From: a virus
Virus record (IMG/VR): IMGVR_UViG_3300044591_000284
Location: 1 to 37,820 of that record
Strand: one strand, 5' to 3'
DNA length: 37,820 bases
Below are positions 8,206 to 16,654 of this stretch, one piece after another. How positions within the stretch are numbered: position 1 is the stretch's first letter; each line of letters begins with the position of its first letter. Both the position numbers and the translations under genes were made by a program. The notes under the pieces were generated by a model. It had not been told where the DNA came from and ran no database searches. It was given only the letters and a program-made list of their open reading frames with translations.

Positions 8206-8613
8206 ATGTTACAAAACTACGCAATCATTGACGGCATTAATGTTATTAATATTGTTGAATATGATGAGCAACCATCAAACCCGCCACCCGGTTTTGAATC
8301 ACCAATCATTGCGGTTCAATCAGATATAGCAAGTCCGGGTTGGACTTATGTTGATGGTCAATTTATTGCACCACCACAACCTGCACCAACGCCTGAAGAA
8401 TTAATTGCCCAATGTAAACAACAAGCCACAACTATTCTTGCGACAACCGATTGGACTTCTATTCCCGACGTAGGTGACCCAACTAAATCAAACCCATATC
8501 TAATAAACCAAGCTGAGTTTATTGCTTATAGAAGCACAATTCGCAACTATGCAGTCAATCCTGTAGTTAACCCAGTATGGCCCACACAACCAACAGAACA
8601 ATGGTCTAGCTAA
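8206..8613 (+). CDS. Tail fibre assembly chaperone-like protein
   Basis: A 135-residue protein. Residues 1-60 (YAIIDGINVINIVEYD, PPPGFESPIIAV, GWTYVDGQFI) are followed by a PPQPAPTPEELIAQCKQQA helix and a C-terminal ATTDWTSIPDVGD...EFIAYRSTIRNYA...P.WPTQP segment. The last part, A..ILA.TDWT..PD....N...YR...R......P..P.W, is the recognisable phage tail assembly chaperone-like domain (Phage_tail_APC type). Such proteins are commonly encoded right after fibres and aid folding or trimerisation. AGGA lies upstream of the ATG. Confidence 0.75.
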   Translation: MLQNYAIIDGINVINIVEYDEQPSNPPPGFESPIIAVQSDIASPGWTYVDGQFIAPPQPAPTPEELIAQCKQQATTILATTDWTSIPDVGDPTKSNPYLINQAEFIAYRSTIRNYAVNPVVNPVWPTQPTEQWSS

Positions 8614-8616
8614 CCT

Positions 8617-9318
8617 ATGTTTGGATTTAGCCCGTTCGCTTCGGCCCCCTTTGCTGATACTGGCGCAGGCGATGTTTCAGTAACCGTATCCGTTACTGGG
8701 GTTCAGGCAGTTGGCTATTTAGGTACTGCAAATGTAACTGGCGATGCGTTAGTTAATGTAACGGGTGTTCAAGCTGTTGGACAATTAGGCACAGTAGACA
8801 CCACTGCGGGCGCAAATGCTGTTGTAACGGGTGTTCAAGCTGTTGGTCAGACGGGTACTGCTAGTGTTATTGGTACAGCAAATGTTTTTGTAACAGGTGT
8901 TCAGGGTATTGGTCAGGTTGGTACCGTAACAGTAGCAGCCAATGCGGATGTCTTTATAACGGGCGTTCAAGGCAATACCCAGCTAGGCACTGCAAGCGCA
9001 ACTGGGGGCGCAAATGTTTACTTAATTGGAATAGCGGCGGTAGGTCAAACCGGTACAGTTGTTGTTACGGCTACTGCAAATGTTACTGTAACAGGTGTTC
9101 AAGCAGTAGGACAAATAGGTACAGTAGACCCTAAAGCCGACGCAAATATCTACTTAACAGGCGTTCAAGCACAAGGTATAATCGGTCAAGTACTTGTTTG
9201 GGGACAGATTCCGGATGTGCCGGACCCCGGCTGGACAAATATAAACGACAATTCAACGTCTGGTTGGAGTCAAATACCAGATAATGCAGTAACAGACTGG
9301 GAACTTATAGCAGCATAA
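8617..9318 (+). CDS. Tail-fibre-like protein of eight 22-residue repeats
   Basis: A 233-residue protein with an N-terminal leader (FGFSPFASAPFADTGAG), then eight repeats whose TGVQ (or IGIA) motif recurs at residues 27, 49, 71, 93, 115, 137, 159 and 181, exactly every 22 residues. The consensus is V.VTGVQAVGQ.GT with a variable eight-residue linker. The C-terminus has a second, short W-based repeat (GWTNINDNSTS, GWSQIPDNAVT, DWELI), eleven residues per unit. This is a classic beta-helix or fibre-shaft layout and similar V.VTGV...G..GT repeats occur in marine and freshwater phage structural proteins. It lies among fibre genes. No Shine-Dalgarno is evident. Confidence 0.78.
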   Translation: MFGFSPFASAPFADTGAGDVSVTVSVTGVQAVGYLGTANVTGDALVNVTGVQAVGQLGTVDTTAGANAVVTGVQAVGQTGTASVIGTANVFVTGVQGIGQVGTVTVAANADVFITGVQGNTQLGTASATGGANVYLIGIAAVGQTGTVVVTATANVTVTGVQAVGQIGTVDPKADANIYLTGVQAQGIIGQVLVWGQIPDVPDPGWTNINDNSTSGWSQIPDNAVTDWELIAA

Positions 9319-9328
9319 AGGAAAACAA

Positions 9329-10732
9329 ATGCCATCAACCTATTCAACCTCACTCGGATTAGAACTTATTGGTAACGGCGAACAAGCCGGAACTTGGGGT
9401 ACGACCACTAATACTAACCTTGGTACGTTACTTGAACAAGCCATTGCTGGGGTTCAATCCATTACTTTAGTTGGTAACTACACTTTAACTGACTTTAATG
9501 GTTTGCCAGATGAGGCTCGTAACGCTGTATTAGTTTTTGGTGGGTTATTAGCCGCCCCATGTAACGTTATTGTTCCAGCAGTAGAAAAAGTCTATATTGT
9601 TCGTAATTTTTCTAATGCTACTGTAACTCTTAAAACCTCTGGTGGAAACGGTGTTGCCATAGCTAATGCTGCAAGTGAAGTCATTTTCTGCGACGGAACA
9701 AACATTTTTAGTGCTACACAGTTTAACTATATTGATGGCGACTTAACTGTTACAGGTAATGCTTCTGTAGGTAAAAACTTAGTTGTTTTGAATCAGGCTA
9801 CTTTTGGCGCAAACCTTTTTGCTAACTCAAGTACTGGGCAAATCTTTTTACCAACTGGAAATACAGCATCTCGTTCCGCTACAGGGCAAAATGGAATATT
9901 GCGTTACAACAGCGAATTAGCAATTTATGAAGGCTATTCAAATGGTACATGGGTTAGATTCCAAACGTTCCCACAGGGCGTGTATACCATTAACTATTTA
10001 ATTGTAGCTGGTGGCGGTGCTGGTGGTTTTGTTAATGCTGCTGGTGGTGGTGGTGGCGGTGGTGGATTTAAAGCTAGCTCCCTTTCAGTAACACCCGGCG
10101 CTACTTACACTATGGTGATTGGCGGTGGTGGAACCGGTATTGGCGGCGCAGGTACTAATTCTTCTATTACAGGCGTTGATATAGCAACTGGCGGCGGCGC
10201 TGGTGGTCAAACTGGTACTTCAGCTTATGGAGCAAACGGTTCTGCTGGTGGTTCTGGCGGCGGTGGCGGTTCTGGTGGTGCTGACCCTACATTAGCAGGT
10301 GCTGGCGGTGCTGGCATATCAGGACAAGGGTTTGCTGGTGGTGGTGGTCAAACATTTTGCAGTGGTGGCGGTGGCGGTGGCGCTGCAGTTGGAGCAACTT
10401 CAGTTAGCGACTCAGTAGCAGGTGCTGGTGGTGCTGGCTTTTTAAACACGCTTACTGGTTCAAATGTTTACTACTCAGGCGGTGGCGGCGGTGGCGGTGG
10501 TAGTAGTGCGGCGGCTGGAGGTATTGGCGGTGGTGGTACTGCAGGTAATAATGGTAGTGTAAATACTGGTGGCGGTGCGGGTGGCGGTAACTTTTCTGGT
10601 GGTTCAGGAGTTATTGTTGTTTCCGTACCTACTGCAAGCTATAGCGGAACTACTACAGGCGCTCCAACAATTACTATTTCTGGAGCAAATACTATTCTCA
10701 AATACACCGTTTCTGGGACCTACACAGCATGA
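9329..10732 (+). CDS. Tail fibre with glycine-rich C-terminal adhesin
   Basis: A 467-residue two-part protein. Residues 1-220 are a fibre body starting STSLGLELIGNGEQAGTWGT then TTNTNLGTLLEQAIAG, a very common phage fibre N-terminus, followed by DGDLTVTGNASVGKNL beta repeats and NGILRYNSELAIYEGYSNGT. Residues 225-430 are a glycine-rich adhesin domain entered by YTINYLIVAGGGAGG, ending with a GVIVVSVPTASYSG...ILKYTVSGTYTA cap closely matching the end of the 4771 protein. AAAGGA precedes the ATG. It overlaps the next gene by four bases (ATGA). It is likely a full-length fibre combining an attachment part and a receptor-binding tip. Confidence 0.8.
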   Translation: MPSTYSTSLGLELIGNGEQAGTWGTTTNTNLGTLLEQAIAGVQSITLVGNYTLTDFNGLPDEARNAVLVFGGLLAAPCNVIVPAVEKVYIVRNFSNATVTLKTSGGNGVAIANAASEVIFCDGTNIFSATQFNYIDGDLTVTGNASVGKNLVVLNQATFGANLFANSSTGQIFLPTGNTASRSATGQNGILRYNSELAIYEGYSNGTWVRFQTFPQGVYTINYLIVAGGGAGGFVNAAGGGGGGGGFKASSLSVTPGATYTMVIGGGGTGIGGAGTNSSITGVDIATGGGAGGQTGTSAYGANGSAGGSGGGGGSGGADPTLAGAGGAGISGQGFAGGGGQTFCSGGGGGGAAVGATSVSDSVAGAGGAGFLNTLTGSNVYYSGGGGGGGGSSAAAGGIGGGGTAGNNGSVNTGGGAGGGNFSGGSGVIVVSVPTASYSGTTTGAPTITISGANTILKYTVSGTYTA

Positions 10733-10941
10733 TTATTGAACAACAAGCTAAAGAACTTTCTTCGGACGTTACGGAAGTAGCAACTAAGGTTGAAATCTAT
10801 TGCCCTAATTGCAGTCGGGATGTAGACGAAGCTGAACTTTTTAACAAGGTATGCAATGACTGCGGCGCAGACTTATCTAGCCCTGAACAACATGTAGCGG
10901 TTGCAGTTACTTCGGTGCCTGTTATTGGTATCACTTGGTAG
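10729..10941 (+). CDS. Small zinc-ribbon protein
   Basis: A 70-residue protein with an acidic N-terminal stretch and a CxxC (C25/C28) ... CxxC (C42/C45) zinc ribbon reading YCPNCSRDVDEAELFNKVCN, then DCGADL. The C-terminus is hydrophobic (HVAVAVTSVPVIGITW). The start overlaps the preceding fibre gene by four bases (ATGA), so translation is probably coupled. It sits between fibre and lysis genes. The four-cysteine ribbon predicts a folded metal-binding peptide, but no DNA- or protein-binding partner can be named. Confidence 0.72.
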   Translation: MIIEQQAKELSSDVTEVATKVEIYCPNCSRDVDEAELFNKVCNDCGADLSSPEQHVAVAVTSVPVIGITW

Positions 10942-10942
10942 T

Positions 10943-11146
10943 ATGAGGCGCAAGACAGTGGGTGCTATGCACTCAAAGACCATGTGGTTCTCTCTTGCGT
11001 TGGTTATTTTAGGAGTTGTTTATGATAACTTTAGCTATGTTGAAAAACTTATTGATCCAAGACTATATGGTGTTGTACTTATCAGTATTGGGATTGTGGT
11101 TGCTATTTTGCGTTTTGTAACAACGATGCCATTGGATAAAAAATAA
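10943..11146 (+). CDS. Putative holin (two membrane segments)
   Basis: I chose ATG 10943, one base after the preceding stop, giving 67 residues; ATG 10967 is a possible shorter start and the open frame extends further upstream inside the zinc-ribbon gene. The protein has two hydrophobic stretches (MWFSLALVILGVVYDNFSYV and YGVVLISIGIVVAILRFV) joined by a short loop, with basic ends (MRRK and LDKK). This matches small phage holins that permeabilise the inner membrane at lysis. It directly precedes the spanin and endolysin genes and shares one base with the spanin ATG. Function is inferred from topology and cassette position. Confidence 0.7.
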   Translation: MRRKTVGAMHSKTMWFSLALVILGVVYDNFSYVEKLIDPRLYGVVLISIGIVVAILRFVTTMPLDKK

Positions 11147-11565
11147 TGTTCGGACTAACAATACCAATTCAGTTTTATATTTATGCAGCCCTATCTTTGG
11201 CGGCTGTTGGTGGCATAGGCTACGGAAAGTATCAATCTGTAAAATATGATGCCTATGTATCTAAAGCTGAAGCACAAGCTAAAGAACAGGAAATGATTAA
11301 TCTCTACAAAGCTAAAGAAGCTTTCCAAGTAAATGAAAAGGTAAAAAATGACTATCAAAACAAGCTTGCTCTTATTAAGTCTACTTATGGTGGGGTGCGC
11401 CTCTCCAGTAGCAGTCAAACAGGCACAATTTCCAACACCACCAGCCCTACTGATGGAACCCCCACCGACCCTCAATTTATTGAAAAATGTGCGATAACTA
11501 CGCAGCAACTGGTTTCTTTACAGGCATGGCTCAATGAACAAATAGGCATTTTTAATGCTAAGTAA
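11146..11565 (+). CDS. Rz-like i-spanin
   Basis: A 139-residue protein with an N-terminal membrane anchor (FYIYAALSLAAVGGIGYG), then a long charged helical region (YVSKAEAQAKEQEMINLYKA, NEKVKNDYQNKLALIKS) and a C-terminal CAITTQQLVSLQAWLNEQ helix. This is the architecture of Rz-type inner-membrane spanins that fuse inner and outer membranes in Gram-negative hosts. It overlaps the holin-like gene by one base and the endolysin gene by 11 bases. I looked for an embedded Rz1 lipoprotein reading frame in the shifted frame and did not find one, so an o-spanin partner is not evident here. Confidence 0.75.
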   Translation: MFGLTIPIQFYIYAALSLAAVGGIGYGKYQSVKYDAYVSKAEAQAKEQEMINLYKAKEAFQVNEKVKNDYQNKLALIKSTYGGVRLSSSSQTGTISNTTSPTDGTPTDPQFIEKCAITTQQLVSLQAWLNEQIGIFNAK

Positions 11566-12067
11566 TTTTGACGCTTGTTTAAAAAAACTGCTTGTCCACG
11601 AGGGTGGGTTTGTAAACCACCCGTCTGATCCGGGTGGCATGACTAACTTGGGAGTTACTGCTAAAGTATGGGAAAGCTGGGTGGGTCATCCTGTAGATGA
11701 GAAGCAGATGAGAGCCTTAACTCCTGATGATGTAGCACCTTTATATAAAAGGAAATACTGGGATGCTTGCAGAGCTGATGAGTTTGTATCTGGTCTTGAC
11801 TACGCTGTTTTTGACTGCGCTGTTAATTCCGGGGTCGGGCGTGCCGTTAAACTGTTGCAGGGTTGTGTTGGGGTTACTGTTGACGGTGGTATTGGCCCAG
11901 CTACTATGGCTGCCGTAAATCAGGCGGATCCAACTAATCTTATAGAAGACTTCTGTAATGCTCGTTTACAATTCCTAAAGTCTCTTAATACTTGGCCTAC
12001 TTTTGGTAAAGGTTGGGAACGCCGAGTAAATGAAGTAAAAGTAGAATCATTAAGAATGTTAGGGTAA
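11555..12067 (+). CDS. GH108 endolysin (N-acetylmuramidase)
   Basis: A 170-residue full-length phage lysozyme. The GH108 active-site region reads LLVHEGGFVNHPSDPGGMTN with catalytic Glu at residue 16 and the DPGG at 25-28, followed by LGVT. The middle segment ALTPDDVAPLYKRKYWDACR is typical of the family. The C-terminal half (VKLLQGCVGVTVDGGIGPAT, then RLQFLKSL...FGKGWERRVNEV) is a PG_binding_3-like domain. It cleaves peptidoglycan glycan strands at lysis. There is no signal peptide, consistent with holin-dependent release. It overlaps the spanin gene by 11 bases. Confidence 0.93.
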   Translation: MLSNFDACLKKLLVHEGGFVNHPSDPGGMTNLGVTAKVWESWVGHPVDEKQMRALTPDDVAPLYKRKYWDACRADEFVSGLDYAVFDCAVNSGVGRAVKLLQGCVGVTVDGGIGPATMAAVNQADPTNLIEDFCNARLQFLKSLNTWPTFGKGWERRVNEVKVESLRMLG

Positions 12068-12073
12068 ACCCAA

Positions 12074-14227
12074 ATGCCATTACAAAAAATACAATTACGA
12101 CCTGGTTTAAACCGAGAAGGCACCGATTACAGCAATGAGGGTGGGTATTTTGACGGCGATAAAATTCGGTTTCGTTCTGGCTTTCCAGAAAAGCTAGGTG
12201 GTTGGATTCGGCTAAGTGCTAATAGATTCTTAGGTGTTGCTCGTTCTATTTGGAACTGGGCTACTTTGGCTGGATTTAACTACCTTGGTATTGGCACAAA
12301 CCTTAAATTCTATGTTGAGTCTGGTGGTTTCTATTATGACATTACACCTATTATTGGTAGAACAACCTATAACAACACTATCTCTACAGGATTTACAACT
12401 TTAGTAGCTAATGTCACAATTAACACAACTACAATCTCGCTAACAAATGCCGCTTATTTTGCACCTCAAGCTGGGGTAATGAAGATTGATAGCGAGCAGA
12501 TTTACTATAATACTATTACGGCAAACGTAGCTGTTGATTGTGTTCGTGGATTTAATAATACAACTGCTGCAACCCATACTGCTGGTGCTAACATAGCAAG
12601 CGGATACTTCCAATTCTTTGATGCTAATAACGTTTCTAACACTAGAGACTTTTTAATTATGTCCAACTGTACAGCCGTTGGTGGGTTAACTGCAAACGTT
12701 ATTAATCAAGAACATCAAGTATTTGAATATGGGACAAGCTATTGGTATGCTCCAGCTTTAACTACAGCAGATACAAATCTTACTAATATTACCTTTACTA
12801 CGTCGAAAGTAGATGCTGGTGGGGGCAATAACATTACGGTTGACTACCTAGTTCCTGTAGGTCTGGATGTATTTACGTTTGGTAATGGTTGGGGTGCTGG
12901 TCCTTGGAGTTTTTACGGTTGGGGTAATGCTGCACCGCAAACAGTAGGTTCACAACTTCGCTTATGGTCTGCAGATAACTTTGGTGAGGATTTAGTCTTT
13001 GCTCCTCGTGGTGGGCAGATATATTATTGGGATGCAGCTTTAGGTACGCAGTTTAGGGGTCAATCTTTAGCGTCTTTGGCTAACGTAGCAGTAGCTACTA
13101 GCGGGCAATGGGTTCCAAACGCTACTAATGAAGTGGTGTCTTCTGATATTCAACGTTTTGTTATTGCTATGGGGGCTAACTCCTACAACCCTGCAGACCC
13201 ATTAACACCATTTGATCCTATGCTGGTACGTTGGTCTGACCAAGAAAACCCCTACCAATGGGAACCTGAGATTACTAATCAGGCTGGTGAGTTCCGACTA
13301 TCACACGGTTCTTTTATTGTAACGTCTATTTTTACCCGCCAAGAAATCTTAGTTCTTACTGACTCTACTATTTATTCTATGCAGTATCTTGGACCTCCGT
13401 ATGTATGGGGCTTTACTGTATTGATGGATAACATCTCAATTATGGGTCCAAACTCTATTATTACGGTGAATGGTGTTAGTTACTGGATGGGTGCTGATAA
13501 GTTCTATATGTACTCTGGTCGTGTAGAAACATTGCCTTGCGCACTACGTCAGTATGTTTTTGCCGATATTAATAAAGACCAATCATGGCAAGTAACTTGT
13601 GGATCTAACGAAGGATTTAATGAAATCTGGTGGTATTATTGTTCCGTAAATAGCACTGTGGTTGATAAGTATGTAATCTATAACTACTTAGACCGTGTAT
13701 GGTATTACGGTTCTTTAAACCGCACTTCTTGGTTAGATTCTGGTATTAGACAAAATCCTATGGGCGCATTTATTAACGGTGTTGATGAGCTTGGAAATCC
13801 AACAGGAACTATTATTTACCACGAACTTGGTAATGATGACTCTTCTACCGCAACGACAGTACCTATTGTTTCCTATGTTCAATCTTCGGACTTTGATATT
13901 GGGGATGGGCATAACTTTGGTTATGTATGGCGGATGTTGCCTGATATTAACTTTAACGGCTCAAACGTAAACCAGCCTACGGTAACGATGCAGTTGCGTC
14001 CACGCCAGAACAGCGGTACAAACTATAATACGGCAGATATAAACCCCGTTCAAAGTGCTGATAACTTTAGTACAGTTCCTGTATACACAATTCAAGAGTT
14101 TACAGGACAGGTCTATACCCGGCTTCGTGGTCGTCAAATGGCGATGCGGATTTACTCGGATGGGCTGGGCGTGTCTTGGCAGATGGGTACTCCACGTATT
14201 GATATTAGACCGGATGGTAGAAGATGA
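12074..14227 (+). CDS. Tail nozzle / DNA-stabilisation-type structural protein
   Basis: A 717-residue beta-rich virion protein. It starts with the recognisable LRPGLNREGTDYSNEGGYFD, then IRFRSGFPEKLGGW, characteristic of the large tail-hub or nozzle proteins (P22 gp10 or T7 gp12-like role) of many podoviruses. Later blocks include VRWSDQENPYQWEPEITNQA, FIVTSIFTRQEILVLTDSTI, YSMQYLGPPYVWGF, GADKFYMYSGRVETLPCALR and a C-terminal FTGQVYTRLRGRQMAMRI. Residues 108-177 are a beta insert sharing motifs with the protein at 1-774. AGGG lies before the ATG. It overlaps the next gene by four bases (ATGA). Nozzle assignment is a family inference. Confidence 0.82.
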   Translation: MPLQKIQLRPGLNREGTDYSNEGGYFDGDKIRFRSGFPEKLGGWIRLSANRFLGVARSIWNWATLAGFNYLGIGTNLKFYVESGGFYYDITPIIGRTTYNNTISTGFTTLVANVTINTTTISLTNAAYFAPQAGVMKIDSEQIYYNTITANVAVDCVRGFNNTTAATHTAGANIASGYFQFFDANNVSNTRDFLIMSNCTAVGGLTANVINQEHQVFEYGTSYWYAPALTTADTNLTNITFTTSKVDAGGGNNITVDYLVPVGLDVFTFGNGWGAGPWSFYGWGNAAPQTVGSQLRLWSADNFGEDLVFAPRGGQIYYWDAALGTQFRGQSLASLANVAVATSGQWVPNATNEVVSSDIQRFVIAMGANSYNPADPLTPFDPMLVRWSDQENPYQWEPEITNQAGEFRLSHGSFIVTSIFTRQEILVLTDSTIYSMQYLGPPYVWGFTVLMDNISIMGPNSIITVNGVSYWMGADKFYMYSGRVETLPCALRQYVFADINKDQSWQVTCGSNEGFNEIWWYYCSVNSTVVDKYVIYNYLDRVWYYGSLNRTSWLDSGIRQNPMGAFINGVDELGNPTGTIIYHELGNDDSSTATTVPIVSYVQSSDFDIGDGHNFGYVWRMLPDINFNGSNVNQPTVTMQLRPRQNSGTNYNTADINPVQSADNFSTVPVYTIQEFTGQVYTRLRGRQMAMRIYSDGLGVSWQMGTPRIDIRPDGRR

Positions 14228-14544
14228 GTACTGGAACCACTAAAAACCCTAACTTACCTGCGGCTCCTACGGAATACAGCCAGCAATACCAAGAACAACT
14301 TAATGCTACTTTACGCCTATATTTTAATCAATTAGACAATCCTGGGCCAAGCTCTATGTCTACCCAGCGTAATGTGGTAAACGGTGACCCTAGGATTATT
14401 GCAGCATTGAATTTTAGTCAAGCTAACGTGGTTACAGGGGCTAGAGTGGTTAGCATACCTACACAGTCTGATTTGGTCTACCTACGGGTAGGAGATGTAT
14501 ATATGGATACAGCCAACGCTAATGTTTTGAAAGTCAAGGTTTAA
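14224..14544 (+). CDS. Conserved small virion-region protein
   Basis: A 106-residue protein whose N-terminal PNLPAAPTEYSQQYQEQLNA then LRLYFNQLDNPGPS is a motif set recalled from a short protein that follows nozzle-type genes in many environmental podoviruses. The C-terminal half is beta-rich (LVYLRVGDVYMDTANANVLK). No enzyme motif is visible. It overlaps the upstream gene by four bases (ATGA) and is followed by a 34-base spacer containing CAGGGA ahead of the next ATG. The role is unknown; it is likely a minor structural or assembly protein. Confidence 0.72.
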   Translation: MSTGTTKNPNLPAAPTEYSQQYQEQLNATLRLYFNQLDNPGPSSMSTQRNVVNGDPRIIAALNFSQANVVTGARVVSIPTQSDLVYLRVGDVYMDTANANVLKVKV

Positions 14545-14578
14545 ATGTTAAAATTCACACAGATTATCAGGGATTACT

Positions 14579-16651
14579 ATGGCTTCTAACGGCATCGGCG
14601 ATTTAGGACAGTACGACTTTATGAACAAGGGTATGTACCCCGGGAGTCAGATCGACCGTAGTTATTACGCTACCCCTACACAAGTCCCACTAGGCGCACA
14701 AGCCGCTATGGCTGATTATGACCCAGCGATAAACCCGTTAACTGGACAACCTGTATCTAGATTTGCAGATGGTGGTATTGCTCGTTATAACGGAGAAGAC
14801 GGTAGTAGTGTACAGACTAGTTTTGGTTACCCTAATACTGCATATATGGATCCGGCTTATGGATATGCCCATGACCCTGTTAGAAATGCAATGTCCCGGT
14901 CTCGTATGGAGGGTCTTTTAAACGGAGTGCAAAATAATCAAGGTGGTAAAAATACTCCCGAAAGTGAAAAAGATTTAAAAGTACGGGCTATGGCAATGGC
15001 GGGTGACCCTAAGTATGACCCAAGATATATGCCTTTACGTTTAGATGATCGCCCAATGAACCCTATTCAAGCTGCATTGCTTAGATTACAAGCTCAAAAA
15101 CAAATGGGTGACGGCGAGGCTCGTGCTGGTATTTCCGGTTTAGCTGCAGCACTTCCTGGAGAGCGTGGAGTTAGAGGAATGCCTGGTGCTTACGATGTTG
15201 GATATAACACCCCGGTAGGCCCTGGTAATTTAGATATTAGCGCTTACAGAGCTATGAAAGCTATGCCTAACGGACAACGTCCTTACGGGGTTAACGCCAG
15301 ATATTCTATCCCTTTTAATCAAGGCGGTATTGCGCATTTTGACGGCGAAACTGGTAGCCAAGTAGAAGAATCGCCGTTTGAGGTGCCTAAAGGGTTTTTT
15401 CATATTGGTTCTAAGGTTGTTGGGCAAGATTCAGAAACGGGTGCAGGTGGACAAAAAAGACATTTATTACAAGATGATAAGGGCGGTGTACTAACTGTAA
15501 ACGCTGATGGTAGTCCAGTTGATTATATTCCCGGACAATCTTGGTATAAAGAACAATACAAGGCTCATCCAGACGCAGTACGTAAGGGCTATAGAAACAT
15601 GGAGTATTTGGCGGCAGGTCCGTTAGATGACACTATAGATATTAATGGTCAAAAAGTTGATATTAATAAAACCTTTGTTGGTGAAAATCTTGTAGATACC
15701 AAGTCAGGTAAATTGTTAACGGATCAAAGCGGTAACTATGTTCCTATTTATAATGATCGGAATAAGTCAGGTGGATTCGATTCTTTTATGGAAACAGCGA
15801 TTCCATTAGCTATTGCCGTCGGTGCTGCTGGCACGGGATTGGGAGCTGCTGGATTAATTGGCCCAGGTGCGGCTCTTGGTAGCACTGCAGGGGGTGGTGG
15901 GTTTGGTATTAGTGCAGTTCCAGGCGCATCTTCTACTTTAGGTACTTTGACTGCTCCAGGCGCTGCAGGTACTACTTTTGGAATTACTGGTGGAGCATTA
16001 GGTACTGGAGTACCTGTAGGTTTAACTGTGCCTACAACGGGTGCGTTAGTTGGTGGAGCTGGCGGAGCTGGTATAACTGCTAAACAAGCACTTGCCGCTA
16101 AAATGGCAATGGACATGATGTCTGGTGGCGGTGGTCAAGGTGGCCAGCCATCTGCGGGTCCTTCAAGCACTACAAGTTATATCCCATTTAATCCTGGGCA
16201 AGGCAATACTATGCCTACATATAACCCTACTTCTGCTAACCCGTTTGCGTCTATGAATATGACTTCTAAAGGGAACTATGGTTTTGACCCTTTACTTTAC
16301 AACTACGGTATAAATCCAAGAAGAGGTATGGCTGCAGGTGGTATAGCCGAATTAGCCGCAGGTGGGGGTACTAATTTAGGTTCTTACTCAGACGGTGGGC
16401 ACCTGTTAAAAGGCCCTGGTGATGGTATGAGTGACCATATTCCCGCTACAATAGGGGGTCAACAACCCGCCCGTTTAGCTGAAGGTGAGTTTGTAGTTCC
16501 TGCTGATGTTGTTAGCCATTTAGGTAATGGTTCTACGGATGCAGGCGCAAAGCAATTATATAAAATGATGGATCAGATTCGTAAAGCCCGCACTGGTAAT
16601 GCAAAGCAGGGCAAACAAATCAATCCAAATAAATTTTTTCCAAAAGGATAA
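14579..16651 (+). CDS. Large internal virion / ejection-type protein with GGIA motifs
   Basis: A 690-residue protein with AGGGA before the ATG. It carries repeated short motifs: RFADGGIARYNGEDGSS near residue 63, FNQGGIAHFDGETGSQ near residue 250, AAGGIAELAAGGG near 585 and YSDGGHLLKGPGDG. Residues about 405-440 form a Gly/Ala-rich hydrophobic stretch (AIPLAIAVGAAGTGLGAAGL). The C-terminus (GPGDGMSDHIPATIGG, ARLAEGEFVVPADVVSHLGN, AKQLYKMMDQIRKARTG) is a highly conserved phage signature. Proteins of this type sit before giant internal proteins in podoviruses and are taken to be core or ejection proteins; the precise job is not established. No catalytic motif is seen. Confidence 0.75.
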   Translation: MASNGIGDLGQYDFMNKGMYPGSQIDRSYYATPTQVPLGAQAAMADYDPAINPLTGQPVSRFADGGIARYNGEDGSSVQTSFGYPNTAYMDPAYGYAHDPVRNAMSRSRMEGLLNGVQNNQGGKNTPESEKDLKVRAMAMAGDPKYDPRYMPLRLDDRPMNPIQAALLRLQAQKQMGDGEARAGISGLAAALPGERGVRGMPGAYDVGYNTPVGPGNLDISAYRAMKAMPNGQRPYGVNARYSIPFNQGGIAHFDGETGSQVEESPFEVPKGFFHIGSKVVGQDSETGAGGQKRHLLQDDKGGVLTVNADGSPVDYIPGQSWYKEQYKAHPDAVRKGYRNMEYLAAGPLDDTIDINGQKVDINKTFVGENLVDTKSGKLLTDQSGNYVPIYNDRNKSGGFDSFMETAIPLAIAVGAAGTGLGAAGLIGPGAALGSTAGGGGFGISAVPGASSTLGTLTAPGAAGTTFGITGGALGTGVPVGLTVPTTGALVGGAGGAGITAKQALAAKMAMDMMSGGGGQGGQPSAGPSSTTSYIPFNPGQGNTMPTYNPTSANPFASMNMTSKGNYGFDPLLYNYGINPRRGMAAGGIAELAAGGGTNLGSYSDGGHLLKGPGDGMSDHIPATIGGQQPARLAEGEFVVPADVVSHLGNGSTDAGAKQLYKMMDQIRKARTGNAKQGKQINPNKFFPKG

Positions 16652-16654
16652 ATT

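Noticed and set aside
11191-11508. Antisense 105-codon frame opposite the spanin gene
   Set aside because: No ribosome site; hydrophobic Phe/Leu-rich composition is the complement of Lys/Glu-rich helices.
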